NCBI RefSeq assembly: GCF_009908285.1
Contig: NZ_JAAARM010000002.1
Coordinates: 186,001-250,000 of the forward strand
DNA length: 64,000 nt
DNA from: Pseudomonas sp. Fl4BN1
Lineage (GTDB): Bacteria; Pseudomonadota; Gammaproteobacteria; Pseudomonadales; Pseudomonadaceae
Direction: 5' to 3'
The translations under genes and the position numbers were made by a program. Below, piece by piece: positions 53,626 through 62,342 of the stretch. The notes beneath the pieces were generated by a model. It was not told the DNA's origin, did no database searches, and worked only from the letters and a program-made list of their open reading frames with translations. How positions within the stretch are numbered: position 1 is the first letter of the stretch; the number at the start of each line of letters is the position of its first letter.

Positions 53626-55524
53626 TCAAGAAGCGTGCAAGCGCTGTTTCTCAGCCATACGACTACGGCTATAGAGCACCACAATCGCCAGGATCGCCAC
53701 GGCCTGGGCGCCCAACGAATAAGCGTCAGCGTGGATCCCCAGCCAGTCAAAGTCGAAGAATGGCACCGGGCGAGTGCCGAAGATACCGGCTTCCTGCAAT
53801 GCCTTGACCCCGTGCCCGGCGAACACCACCGACAAGGCGCACAGCAGCGCCGCGTTGATGCCGAAGAACAGTGCCAGCGGCAGCTTGGCCGAGCCCCGCA
53901 GGATCACCCAGGCCAGGCCCACCAGCAGCACCAGCGCGGTGGCGCCACCGGCCAGCACCGCGTTATGCCCGGCAGGACCTGCCTGCAGCCACAAGGTCTC
54001 GTAGAACAGGATCACCTCGAACAGCTCGCGGTACACCGAGAAAAACGCCAGCACTGCGAAACCGAAACGTCCGCCGCCGCCCACCAGGCTGCTCTTGATG
54101 TAGTCCTGCCAGGCCGCCGCATGCCGGCGGTCGTGCATCCATACGCCGAGCCACAGCACCATGACACTGGCGAACAGTGCCGTTGCCCCTTCCAGCAGCT
54201 CCCGCTGAGAACCGCTGACATCGATCACATAAGCCGCCAAGGCCCAGGTGGCCAGGCCCGCCAACAGTGCCAGCCCCCAGCCGACGTTGACGCTGCGCAC
54301 CGCCGATTGCTGGCCGGTGTTACGCAGAAATGCCAGGATCGCCGCCAGCACCAGAATCGCTTCCAGGCCTTCTCGCAACAGGATCAGCAAGCCAGAGATA
54401 AAGCTCAGGGACCAACTCAGGCTATCCCCGCCCAAGAGTTCGGCAGACGCCTTGAGCTTGGCCTTGGCCGCGTCCAGGCGCTGCTCGGCCTGAGCCACCG
54501 GCAAACCGTCCTGCAACGACTGCCGGTAGGCCATCAGGGCCTTTTCCGTGTCCTTGCGCACCGTGGCATCGACGTTATCCAGGGAGCTTTCCACCAGCTC
54601 GAAGCCTTCCAGGTAGGCCGCTACCGACAGGTCGTAGGCCTGCTCATGGTCGCCATTGCGATAGGCCGCCAGGCTCTTGTCCAGGGTCGATGCGGTGTAG
54701 TCCAGCAGTTGCCCCGGCCCGCGCTTGACCTGAGGAGGCTGGGCGCGCTGGGCACGGAAGGTGGCTGCGGCCTGCGGACCCTGGGCCACCAGTACCTCGC
54801 CTGGGGTCTGTCGGGCCAGGTCGGCCAGGTTGAACTCCTGCTCGCCTTTGGCCGCTGCCGGATCGGCGCTGAAACCGGCGATATAGGTGGCCAGGTCCCA
54901 ACGCTGACGGTCATCCAGCTGATCGGCGAAGGCCGGCATATCAGTGCCTTCGACACCCAGCCCCAGGGTGTTGTAGACCGCATACAAGCTCAGGCGGTCG
55001 AGGCGCCCGGCATCCCGCAGATTGGCCGGTGGCGGAGTCATGCCGACACCCGCCGGACCGTCGCCAGCACCGTTTGCACCGTGGCAAACCGAGCAATGCT
55101 GGGCGTACAGCGGCGCACCACGAGTCGGGTCCGGGGTGATGACCGGCGCCTGGCTGACCTCATAGGCTACTGCCAGCCTGGCGCCCATCTGCCGTGCCAG
55201 ACGTGCTACCTGGCCGCCCTCGACACGTTCGTCGACAGCTTTGCGCAGGCTGACAATACCTTGCTCCAGCTCTGCCTTCTCCGGCTTGGCCGGCAGATCG
55301 GCGATCAGCCCCTGCAAGACCCCAAGAAACTCCACCTGCTCCTGGTATTCAGATTCATCGATAACCTTGCCCGCCTCCACCGTAGCGGGGTAGTCCGCGC
55401 CGATGTAGTCCAGAAGGTGCAAAGCCTTGGGGGCGCCATCGACGCTATCGGCCAGAAGGTTGAAGCTGCAAAACACCAGTACCGGCAGCACCAGCAACGC
55501 CAGCAAACGGGAGGGGGCGGTCAT
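53626..55524 (-). CDS. cytochrome c-FTR1 family iron permease fusion
   Basis: 632-residue inner-membrane iron transporter. N-terminal signal or span (RLLALLVLPVLVFCSFNLLA), then a periplasmic region with a c-type heme motif CSVCH (residues 144-148). A helical linker follows, and a C-terminal FTR1 permease (about 355-632) with both metal motifs: REGLE (about 383-387) and RELFE (about 497-501). This arrangement combines a heme domain with a ferrous/ferric permease, as in EfeU-related FTR1 proteins. The heme domain may oxidise Fe2+ or pass electrons (inference). It is alone on the minus strand; no EfeO/EfeB partner here. Confidence 0.88.
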   Translation of the reverse strand: MTAPSRLLALLVLPVLVFCSFNLLADSVDGAPKALHLLDYIGADYPATVEAGKVIDESEYQEQVEFLGVLQGLIADLPAKPEKAELEQGIVSLRKAVDERVEGGQVARLARQMGARLAVAYEVSQAPVITPDPTRGAPLYAQHCSVCHGANGAGDGPAGVGMTPPPANLRDAGRLDRLSLYAVYNTLGLGVEGTDMPAFADQLDDRQRWDLATYIAGFSADPAAAKGEQEFNLADLARQTPGEVLVAQGPQAAATFRAQRAQPPQVKRGPGQLLDYTASTLDKSLAAYRNGDHEQAYDLSVAAYLEGFELVESSLDNVDATVRKDTEKALMAYRQSLQDGLPVAQAEQRLDAAKAKLKASAELLGGDSLSWSLSFISGLLILLREGLEAILVLAAILAFLRNTGQQSAVRSVNVGWGLALLAGLATWALAAYVIDVSGSQRELLEGATALFASVMVLWLGVWMHDRRHAAAWQDYIKSSLVGGGGRFGFAVLAFFSVYRELFEVILFYETLWLQAGPAGHNAVLAGGATALVLLVGLAWVILRGSAKLPLALFFGINAALLCALSVVFAGHGVKALQEAGIFGTRPVPFFDFDWLGIHADAYSLGAQAVAILAIVVLYSRSRMAEKQRLHAS

Positions 55525-55842
55525 GAATGAATCTCAAAGGTAAATACGAAGTAATATATTGTTCACTCCCGATGCGTTTCACTCAAGGCTTATCGGCCCG
55601 CAGGAACATCTCGCGAGCATCAAGCAATCCGAACATGGATTGGCATACCGACCCTGGCTTGCGCATTCGGCCGCAGGCAGTACCGAAGATCGCAGCCATG
55701 AACCCGGGCTATCAGGAGCCTGCGCAGGAACATGTTCACGCACCCTCGGCAAGGCTAGGACACGGCACAGGTGATCAGGCGCCGAACCGTCCGCGAACGA
55801 AAAAGGCGACCCATCGGGTCGCCTTTTTTATCGTTGGAAAAC
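55525..55842. other. spacer upstream of the FTR1 gene with terminator
   Basis: About 318 bp. AT-rich near 55540-55565 (AAATACGAAGTAATATATTGT), plausibly the FTR1 promoter; no clear Fur box. The right end holds the LysE terminator (55800-55829). No coding sequence seen. Confidence 0.4.
55800..55829. terminator. terminator downstream of the LysE gene
   Basis: AAAAAGGCGACCC-ATC-GGGTCGCCTTTTTT: 8-bp GC stem with flanking A and T tracts, 14-43 nt past the LysE-family stop on the minus strand; works in both directions. Confidence 0.9.
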
Positions 55843-56475
55843 CTAGACCGCCGCTTTGCGAATAGTCGCTAGCAGGCCCGCCGCACCGATGAACAACCCG
55901 GCGAAGGTACGGTTCACCCGTCGCTGCTGGACCGGGGTGCGCAACAGGCGCAAGACCTTGGAGGCCAGCCCGGTGTAGCCGGCCATGACGATCAGGTCGA
56001 CAACGATCATAGTGCCGCCAAGAATCAGGTACTGCTTGAGCAATGGCGCATGTGGATCAATGAATTGCGGCAGCACTGCGAGCATGAACACCAGGGCCTT
56101 GGGGTTGCTGATGTTCACCAGGAAGCCGCGGAATACCAGGGCCAGGGGCTTACCGATAGGGCGAATGGCAGCATCGTCGCTAAGGTTGCTGGGCTGCGCC
56201 CGCCACTGCTTGACCGCCAGATACACCAGATAGGCCACACCGAACCATTTGATCGCATAGAACGCCGTGGAAGACGTGGCAAGAATGGCACCAACGCCAG
56301 CAGCAACAATCGCGATCTGCATGGCCAGGCCTAGTTGCAGGCCTAGGGCGTTCCAGTAGCCGCGCCAGAAACCGTATTGCAAGCCGCAGGACATCGACGC
56401 AATGGCGCCGGCTCCTGGAGAAAGACTGATCACCCAACTGGCGGCAAAGAACGCCAGCCATGTCTCAAGCACCAT
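55843..56475 (-). CDS. LysE-family amino-acid exporter
   Basis: 210-residue integral membrane protein with about six spans, of the LysE/RhtB superfamily. The start WLAFFAASWVISLSPGAGAIASMSCGLQYG is the family-typical helix pair with the SPG motif. Exports basic amino acids, homoserine/threonine or cysteine-pathway metabolites in relatives; the substrate here is unknown. Divergence from nothing: 238 bp of spacer precede it. Confidence 0.9.
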   Translation of the reverse strand: MVLETWLAFFAASWVISLSPGAGAIASMSCGLQYGFWRGYWNALGLQLGLAMQIAIVAAGVGAILATSSTAFYAIKWFGVAYLVYLAVKQWRAQPSNLSDDAAIRPIGKPLALVFRGFLVNISNPKALVFMLAVLPQFIDPHAPLLKQYLILGGTMIVVDLIVMAGYTGLASKVLRLLRTPVQQRRVNRTFAGLFIGAAGLLATIRKAAV

Positions 56476-56713
56476 CGTACACCTCGGATCGAATTGGTCG
56501 TGACTACCTAAACTAATCCTCCGACTTGCGGCTGACCATGTTTTTTTCTCGGATGGGCGCTACACGGCCCTGTAGCCGCGGCCACAGACAGCGATCAGTC
56601 GGACGCCCATCAAACCAGGTGCAGGCGGCTATAAGACTGCCAGAAGGCTTCGGACCTGGTGCTCCACACGCGACCTGAGCCTTCGGCAGTGGCCACAGGA
56701 GCAGCTAGACGGA
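56476..56713. other. spacer upstream of the LysE and MscS genes
   Basis: 238 bp between the two minus-strand genes. It holds the LysE-type promoter and an imperfect inverted repeat (CCAGAAGGCTTCGG...CCTTCGGCAGTGG near 56640-56690), possibly the mscS terminator. Otherwise nothing recognised. Confidence 0.4.
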
Positions 56714-57292
56714 TTACTTTTCGCCTGTGCCCGGCAGCACGTCGCTACCGCGCCAGCGGCGTACGGAGCGCTGGAAGAACAAGCTGTTGGGCACCTGTAC
56801 CATGGCACTGCCGGTGCCGGCTTCCTCGGACTCGATCAGGGTGGTGTACAGCAGGTTGATCGCCACGACCCGGCCCTTGACCCCAGGCTTGTCGACGGTG
56901 TCCACCAGCTCCACCACGTCACCCAGGCGGAACGGGCCGACGGTGAAGATCAGGATCGCGCACAGCAGGTTGGAGAGCACGCTCCACATGGCGAAAAATG
57001 CTACTGCTGCCACCGCGACGAACCCGGACAAGGCAGTCCACAACACGGTGGCAGACACCCCCAGGCGCTCCAGCACGAAGATCACCGCACTGCCCATGAT
57101 CAGCCAGCGCAGGCCGCCACGCAGTGGCATCAACAACTGCGGCGGAAACGGATAGCGCTCGCCAAGGCGGGTCAGGCCACGGGCGATGAAGCGCTGGGCC
57201 AGATAGCCCGCCAGCAGGATCAGCAGGATCTGCGCGCCAATCCACAACGGGCCTATCCACTGCGCCGGCAATGGCAGTTGCAGCGCCTCCAT
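56714..57292 (-). CDS. small mechanosensitive channel (MscS family)
   Basis: 192-residue member: about three N-terminal hydrophobic spans, the pore helix/beta-domain region FVAVAAVAFFAMWSVLSNLLCAILIF (glycine/alanine-poor TM3-like) and a beta-rich core GPFRLGDVVELVDTVDKPGVKGRVVAINLLYTTL that defines the MscS fold. It is shorter than E. coli MscS (286), lacking the C-terminal cage beta-barrel extension. Its ATG overlaps the ABC-F stop by 1 nt, implying coupled translation. Confidence 0.85.
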   Translation of the reverse strand: MEALQLPLPAQWIGPLWIGAQILLILLAGYLAQRFIARGLTRLGERYPFPPQLLMPLRGGLRWLIMGSAVIFVLERLGVSATVLWTALSGFVAVAAVAFFAMWSVLSNLLCAILIFTVGPFRLGDVVELVDTVDKPGVKGRVVAINLLYTTLIESEEAGTGSAMVQVPNSLFFQRSVRRWRGSDVLPGTGEK

Positions 57293-59202
57293 CAGGACAG
57301 CGCCTCAAGTTCAGCCTGTAGGCTTTCCAGCAACTCCAGGGCTTCCATCCAGGACTCTTCCAGCTCGGACTCACGGCTCTTGAGCTTGGCCTGTTCGGCC
57401 AGTAGGTCCCGCAGTTGATCCTTGCGTGCAGCTTCATAGAGGTCGCTGTCGCCCAGGCTGGTCTCGATCTGCGCCAGGCGTCCATGCACCTTGCCCAGTT
57501 CGGCCTCCAGCTTGTCGGCCTCGCGCTTATGCGGTGCCAGTTGCTGACGCAGGGCAGCAGCGGCCTGGCGCTGAGCCTTCTTGTCGGTCTTGTCCGGGTT
57601 GACCGGGGTGTTGCTGACCGGGGCATTGCGCTGACGGTAATCCACCAGCCAGCGGGTGTAGTCGTCCAGGTCGCCATCAAACTCCTCGACCTTGCCGTCT
57701 GCCACCAGGTAGAAATTGTCCGTAGTGCTTTTGAGCAAATGGCGATCGTGGGAGACCACCAATACCGCACCGCTGAACTCCTGCAGAGCCATGGTCAGGG
57801 CCAGGCGCATCTCCAGGTCCAAATGGTTGGTCGGTTCATCGAGCAGCAACAGGTTCGGCCGTTCCCAAGCGATCAGCGCCAGGGCCAGACGGGCCTTTTC
57901 ACCGCCGGAGAAATTCAGCACCGGCTCGTCGATACGCGCGCCACGGAAGTCGAAGCCGCCGAGGAAGTCGCGCAGGGTCTGCTCACGCTCGGTGGGCGCC
58001 AAACGCTGCAGGTGCAACAAGGGGCTGGCCTTGGAGTCCAGAGAGTCGAGCTGATGCTGGGCGAAATAACCAACCACGGTGTTCTCGCCACGGGTCAAAC
58101 GACCGGACAAGGGTTGGAGCTCACCGGAAAGGTTCTTGATCAGGGTCGACTTGCCCGCACCGTTGGGGCCGAGCAGACCGATTCGCGCCCCCGGAGTCAG
58201 CTGCAACTTGACCTTCTCCAGTACGGTGCGCTCGCCATAACCCAGGCGAGCATCGGAGAGGTCGATCAGCGGGCTGGAGATCTTCGTCGACTCACGGAAA
58301 GTGAAATCGAACGGCGAATCGACATGGGCCGCCGACAGCTCCTCCATCCGTTCCAGGGCCTTGATCCGGCTCTGCGCCTGACGGGCCTTGGTGGCCTGGG
58401 CCTTGAAGCGGGCGATGTAGCTTTCCATGTGCGCACGTTGCGCCTGCTGCTTCTCGTAAGCTTGCTGTTGCTGGGCCAGGCGTTCGGCACGGGCTCGCTC
58501 GAAGGCGCTGTAGCCACCACGATAGAGGGTGATCTTGCGCTGATCGACATGGGCCACGTGGTCCACTACGGCATCAAGAAAATCCCGGTCGTGGGAGATC
58601 AGCAACAAGGTGCCCGGATAGCTCTTGAGCCACTCTTCGAGCCAAATGATGGCGTCGAGGTCCAAGTGGTTGGTCGGTTCGTCGAGCAGCAGCAGGTCGG
58701 ACGGGCACATCAGTGCCTGCGCCAGGTTAAGGCGCATCCGCCAGCCCCCGGAGAAGTCACCGACCTGTCGGTCCATCTGGTCGTTGGTGAAGCCAAGGCC
58801 AGCCAGCAGCTTGCGTGCTCGGGCGTCGGCGGTATAACCGTCGGCACTGTCCAGCTCGGCATGCAGGCGCGCCTGGGCAGCGCCATCATGGGCGGCCTCG
58901 GCGGCAGCCAGGTCACGCTGCACCTGGCGCAGGCGCAGGTCGCCGTCGAGCACATAGTCCACCGCCAGGCGTTCGAGGGTATCGACCTCCTGGCGCATGT
59001 GAGCAATGCGCCAATCGGCAGGCAGGAAGCAGTCACCCGAATCCGGATGCAGCTCTCCGCGCAGCAGGGCGAACAGGCTGGATTTGCCGGCGCCGTTGGC
59101 ACCGATCAGGCCGGCTTTATGGCCGGCGTGCAGGGTCAGCTCGGCGTCTTCTAGCAGACGTTGCGGGCCACGCTGTAAAGTCAGGTTCTGAAGTCGAATC
59201 AT
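57292..59202 (-). CDS. ABC-F family ATPase (YheS/Uup-like)
   Basis: 636-residue cytoplasmic protein with two ABC domains and no membrane region. Two Walker A motifs (GANGAGKSS and GPNGAGKST), two LSGG-type signatures (DFSGGWRMRL; NFSGGEKARL) and two Walker B (LLLDEPTNHLDLD; LLLDEPTNHLDLE). C-terminal coiled coil (about 540-636) as in Uup/YheS. ABC-F proteins act on ribosomes or DNA metabolism; which role this one has is not readable. Overlaps the mscS start by 1 nt. Confidence 0.9.
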   Translation of the reverse strand: MIRLQNLTLQRGPQRLLEDAELTLHAGHKAGLIGANGAGKSSLFALLRGELHPDSGDCFLPADWRIAHMRQEVDTLERLAVDYVLDGDLRLRQVQRDLAAAEAAHDGAAQARLHAELDSADGYTADARARKLLAGLGFTNDQMDRQVGDFSGGWRMRLNLAQALMCPSDLLLLDEPTNHLDLDAIIWLEEWLKSYPGTLLLISHDRDFLDAVVDHVAHVDQRKITLYRGGYSAFERARAERLAQQQQAYEKQQAQRAHMESYIARFKAQATKARQAQSRIKALERMEELSAAHVDSPFDFTFRESTKISSPLIDLSDARLGYGERTVLEKVKLQLTPGARIGLLGPNGAGKSTLIKNLSGELQPLSGRLTRGENTVVGYFAQHQLDSLDSKASPLLHLQRLAPTEREQTLRDFLGGFDFRGARIDEPVLNFSGGEKARLALALIAWERPNLLLLDEPTNHLDLEMRLALTMALQEFSGAVLVVSHDRHLLKSTTDNFYLVADGKVEEFDGDLDDYTRWLVDYRQRNAPVSNTPVNPDKTDKKAQRQAAAALRQQLAPHKREADKLEAELGKVHGRLAQIETSLGDSDLYEAARKDQLRDLLAEQAKLKSRESELEESWMEALELLESLQAELEALS

Positions 59203-59252
59203 AATGGCGGCGGAGTCTACCAGCTTCGTTCGCAACTGGCGCGAGTAGCAAT

Positions 59253-59717
59253 ATGTCCTCTGACCTGTGGAGCTTTGCCCTGAAGACCTATGCCCTTCCC
59301 GGCGTACAAGAGGCCTGCCTGCAATTGCAGGACGGCGGGGCCGATGTCTGCCTGCTGCTCTGCGCTGCCTGGCTTGGCCAGCGGGGGGTCGGTTGCGATG
59401 AGCAACGCCTGAAGCAGCTTGAAGAGCTCGCGGCGCCTTGGCAGCGGGACGTGGTTCAACCCCTGCGGACCTTGCGTATCGAGTGGCGTGCAGCAGCAAC
59501 CGAAGATGCCGACTTAGGCGCCTTGCGCGAACAGCTCAAGACCCTGGAGCTACAAGCCGAACGGCAACTGTTGATGCGCCTGCAGAAACAGGCTCGGGAC
59601 TGGCCCGGCGCTCAAGCAAACAGTTTGGAAGATTGGCTGGAAGGACTGGCGGCCGAAGCCGCCGACCTCAACCGCGACGCACTGCAGGTGCTGTGTGTCG
59701 CGGTGACCGGCGCTTAG
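59253..59717 (+). CDS. TIGR02444/DUF2390 family protein
   Basis: 154 residues, cytoplasmic, helical and leucine/alanine-rich; WSFALKTYALPGVQEACLQLQDGGADVCLLLCAAWL is the conserved start. Pseudomonad-specific family of unknown function. It lies divergent to the ABC-F gene and converges with algP: the last 4 nt (59714-59717) overlap the algP end on the opposite strand. Confidence 0.8.
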   Translation: MSSDLWSFALKTYALPGVQEACLQLQDGGADVCLLLCAAWLGQRGVGCDEQRLKQLEELAAPWQRDVVQPLRTLRIEWRAAATEDADLGALREQLKTLELQAERQLLMRLQKQARDWPGAQANSLEDWLEGLAAEAADLNRDALQVLCVAVTGA

Positions 59718-60757
59718 GAAGCGCTGGAAGGGGTGCCGACAGTAGCCGAAGCAGGTGCAGCAGCTGCGCCTGTGGCCGAGGCTGGCGAAGCAGCCGGTGC
59801 AGCCGGTTTGGCCGCAGCTGGCGCTGGCGCTGCTGGCTTGGCCGCTGGAGTAGTAGCGGGCTTGGCCACAGCAGGCTTTTTCGCGGCAGGTTTTGCGGCA
59901 GGCTTCGCCGCTGTCGATGCAGCTGGCTTGGCGGCTGCGGGTTTTGCGACAGGTTTTGCGGCAGCTTTTACCGGAGTTTTTGCGGCAACAGGTTTGGCTG
60001 CTGGCTTGGCGGCAGGTTTGGTCGCAGCAGCCGTTTTGGCAGCAGCTGGCTTGGCTGCAGGTTTAGCTGCTGGCTTCGCAGCTGCAGTTTTGGCGACTGG
60101 TTTAGCCACTGGCTTGGCTGCAGCGGCTTTAGCGGCTGGTTTGGCAGCGACAGGTTTCGCGGCCGCAGGCTTGGCTGCTGCAGTTTTGGCGGCCGGTTTA
60201 ACGGCTGCAGACTTAGCCACCGCCGGCTTGGCAGCAGGCTTCGCTGCGCTGGCAGCAACTGGCTTTTTCGCAGCAGGTTTAGCCGCTGGCTTGGCGGGTG
60301 CTTTAGCAGCAGGCTTGGCTGCTGGTTTCTTCGCCGCAACAACTGCCGGCTTGGCATCGCGAGTGCTCAGTGCCTTGGCTACCGCTTCTTTCACGCGACC
60401 AACGCCTTGAGCCAATTTCAGGCTTTCCTGGGCATCACGCTTGAGTTGCAGGATGTAGCTGCGGGTTTGTGCCTGACGTGCCTTCAACGCATCCAGCAAG
60501 TCTTCGAGTTCTTTCACTGCAGTCTTGGCCTTGGCTTGTGCCTTGGCTTTTCCAGCCGTGGCAGCGTCCTGCAGCTTGGTGCGCGATTTGTGCAGTTTCT
60601 CTTGCGCTTTACCTCGTTGTTTTTCCAGCTTTGCGAGCAATTTCTCAGCGTCAGCCAAGGCTTGGGAACAAGCGTTTTCCAAATGTTCGAGCAAGCTGCC
60701 CGACAGCTGTTGGAGCAGGTGCAACGGAGTATTTACAGGCTTCTTATTGGCCGACAT
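59714..60757 (-). CDS. algP: histone-like alanine/lysine/proline-rich regulator AlgP
   Basis: 347 residues. The N-terminal third (about 1-125) is a basic helical segment (HLENACSQALADAEKLLAKLEKQRG) and the rest is an extended run of KPAA/AAKPAAK-type repeats (about 140-340), resembling eukaryotic histone H1 tails. AlgP affects transcription of alginate genes in P. aeruginosa and its repeat tract is known to be unstable. ATG preceded by a perfect AGGAGG. The convergent TIGR02444 gene overlaps its last 4 nt. Followed on the other side by FKBP isomerase and algQ, the alginate-regulator neighbourhood. Confidence 0.92.
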   Translation of the reverse strand: MSANKKPVNTPLHLLQQLSGSLLEHLENACSQALADAEKLLAKLEKQRGKAQEKLHKSRTKLQDAATAGKAKAQAKAKTAVKELEDLLDALKARQAQTRSYILQLKRDAQESLKLAQGVGRVKEAVAKALSTRDAKPAVVAAKKPAAKPAAKAPAKPAAKPAAKKPVAASAAKPAAKPAVAKSAAVKPAAKTAAAKPAAAKPVAAKPAAKAAAAKPVAKPVAKTAAAKPAAKPAAKPAAAKTAAATKPAAKPAAKPVAAKTPVKAAAKPVAKPAAAKPAASTAAKPAAKPAAKKPAVAKPATTPAAKPAAPAPAAAKPAAPAASPASATGAAAAPASATVGTPSSAS

Positions 60758-60950
60758 GGTTTACCTCCTGGCTGATGTGAGTTGCGGCTCATACTAGACC
60801 TCTGCTGCTACCGCCGCTAGGTCATGTTGACAGTATCGAAAGCCTGGCGTTGCAGCCGATTGAAAATGTTCTTCTCACCCACCCAAGTTGCTCACCAACG
60901 AGCGCGTTGTCGCTGGCATAATCCACCGCTACTCAGGCCGGAGAGTGCCC
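60758..60950. promoter_or_regulatory. divergent promoter region algP / FKBP gene
   Basis: About 193 bp with promoters for both outward-facing genes. No operator or riboswitch seen. Confidence 0.4.
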
Positions 60951-61616
60951 ATGTCGCGTTACCTGTTTTTGTCCTTGAGCCTGTTCTTGCCTCTGGCTCA
61001 AGCCGCGGCCGAACCTCAGCCCAAGGACGCTCACGATCTTGCCTACAGCCTTGGCGCGAGTCTCGGCGAACGACTGCGCGATGAAGTGCCCGACCTGCAG
61101 ATCCAGGCCCTGGTAGAGGGATTGAAAGCCGCGTATCAAGGCAAACCGCTGGCACTCAAGAACGAGCGCATCGAGCAGATTCTCGCCCAGCACGACGCAC
61201 AGATCAGCGAGCAGTCAGCCAAGTCACAGACCGAGACCGCACTGGAAAACGAGCGACGTTTTCTCGATCAGGAAAAAGCCAAGCCCGGGGTTCGCCAACT
61301 GGCGGACGGCATTCTGCTGACCGAATTGGCTGCGGGTACCGGCAACAAGGCCAGCCCCAATGGCTCGGTCCAGGTGCGCTACACCGGGCACCTGCCCGAC
61401 GGCACCGTGTTCGATCAGACCCAGCAGCCGCAATGGTTTCGTCTGGACAGCGTGATCGCCGGCTGGCGCAGTGCGCTGTCGCAGATGCCCACCGGAGCCA
61501 GATGGCGCCTGGTGATTCCTTCGAGCCAGGCCTACGGCACCGAAGGCGCCGGCGACCTGATCGCGCCTTATACGCCGCTAGTGTTCGATATCGAATTGCT
61601 CGGCGTCGCCGGCTGA
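60951..61616 (+). CDS. exported FKBP-type peptidyl-prolyl isomerase (FklB-like)
   Basis: 221 residues. Signal peptide (about 1-21, ending LAQAAA), an N-terminal dimerisation region (about 25-110; DAHDLAYSLGASLGERLRDEV) and a C-terminal FKBP domain (about 120-221): VQVRYTGHLPDGTVFDQT, WRSALSQMPTGARWRLVIPSSQAYG. Folding catalyst, probably periplasmic because of the leader. The gene order algP-FKBP-algQ matches P. aeruginosa. The start at 60951 places the signal peptide at the N-terminus. Confidence 0.9.
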   Translation: MSRYLFLSLSLFLPLAQAAAEPQPKDAHDLAYSLGASLGERLRDEVPDLQIQALVEGLKAAYQGKPLALKNERIEQILAQHDAQISEQSAKSQTETALENERRFLDQEKAKPGVRQLADGILLTELAAGTGNKASPNGSVQVRYTGHLPDGTVFDQTQQPQWFRLDSVIAGWRSALSQMPTGARWRLVIPSSQAYGTEGAGDLIAPYTPLVFDIELLGVAG

Positions 61617-61628
61617 AGTGTAGAAACG

Positions 61629-61658
61629 AAAAACGGCACGCCGAGGCGTGCCGTTTTT
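61629..61658. terminator. terminator between FKBP and algQ genes
   Basis: AAAAACGGCACGC-CGAG-GCGTGCCGTTTTT: a 9-bp stem with A/T flanks, lying between the convergent FKBP stop and algQ stop, so bidirectional. Confidence 0.9.
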
Positions 61659-61677
61659 GTGTCGCTCAATCCCGTTC

Positions 61678-62136
61678 TCAGGCCTGAGCAACCGCTTCCT
61701 GCTTGTGCGCGTTGTGCAGCACTTCAATCAGGCAGTCTTCCAGCTCAAAGCGCTCGTGCAACAGGCCGCCCAGTTCCTTGAACTTCTGCGCCACACACTG
61801 CCCTGCATCACACAGGTCATTGAACGCCAGGAGCTTCTCGGTGATCACGTCGATACGTGGATAAAGGGTCTCGGCCAACTCGAGCCCGCGCTTGTCGCCA
61901 AAGGCCTTGGCTTCGCTGGTCAGCTGTTCGTAGATTTCAAAATGGCCGGCGGAAACGTAATCCACCAAGACCCCACAGAACTCCTGCAAGGGCTTCTTGC
62001 TCTCACTCAGAGCCTCGGGCTCGGCGCCCAGCGCATCATAGGCTCGAACCAGTTCGTGACGCTCCTGCAACCAGCGGTCGATCAGCAGATGCACTCCACC
62101 CCAACGTTCCTGAGCATTCTGACAACTATCGAGCAT
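61678..62136 (-). CDS. algQ: anti-sigma70/alginate regulator AlgQ (Rsd-like)
   Basis: 152-residue helical protein of the Rsd/AlgQ family, which binds the principal sigma factor and shifts polymerase use in stationary phase. Key segments [17 protein letters not shown] and [19 protein letters not shown] fit the family. GGGAAGAGAGATC precedes the ATG at 62136. Neighbours algP and the DsbB-like gene give the standard locus. Acts by binding sigma70 region 4. Confidence 0.93.
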   Translation of the reverse strand: MLDSCQNAQERWGGVHLLIDRWLQERHELVRAYDALGAEPEALSESKKPLQEFCGVLVDYVSAGHFEIYEQLTSEAKAFGDKRGLELAETLYPRIDVITEKLLAFNDLCDAGQCVAQKFKELGGLLHERFELEDCLIEVLHNAHKQEAVAQA

Positions 62137-62342
62137 GGTGATCTCTCTTCCCTTATGGGTCATGCCGCTTGCCCGCCGTCCCCCTTGAAGACTCTGGATC
62201 CGGTCAGGCGCAACAGCATCGAGCAACATAATTCCAGTGACACGTGCGGGCCAGATTATGCCCGCTCGACAACAGCTTCAAGGTACGCAGGAGATAAAGT
62301 TCATACAAGCGTTTAATCCGCCACCCTTCGCCAAATACTGAC
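62137..62342. promoter_or_regulatory. algQ promoter and dsbB downstream spacer
   Basis: About 206 bp on the minus strand with algQ control sequences. No terminator-like hairpin for the DsbB gene is evident, so read-through into algQ is possible. Confidence 0.4.

Noticed and set aside
57415..59154. Plus-strand frame opposite the ABC-F gene
   Set aside because: Antisense shadow of a strongly conserved two-domain ATPase.
59740..60340. Apparent tandem repeat that might be read as a CRISPR or VNTR array
   Set aside because: The repeats are codon-level KPAA repeats inside an intact reading frame with no unique spacers; coding, not CRISPR.
59438..60775. Plus-strand Gly/Cys/Ser/Arg-rich frame opposite algP
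   Set aside because: The low-complexity product is only the complementary reading of the KPAA repeat DNA; it also crosses the TIGR02444 gene in another frame.
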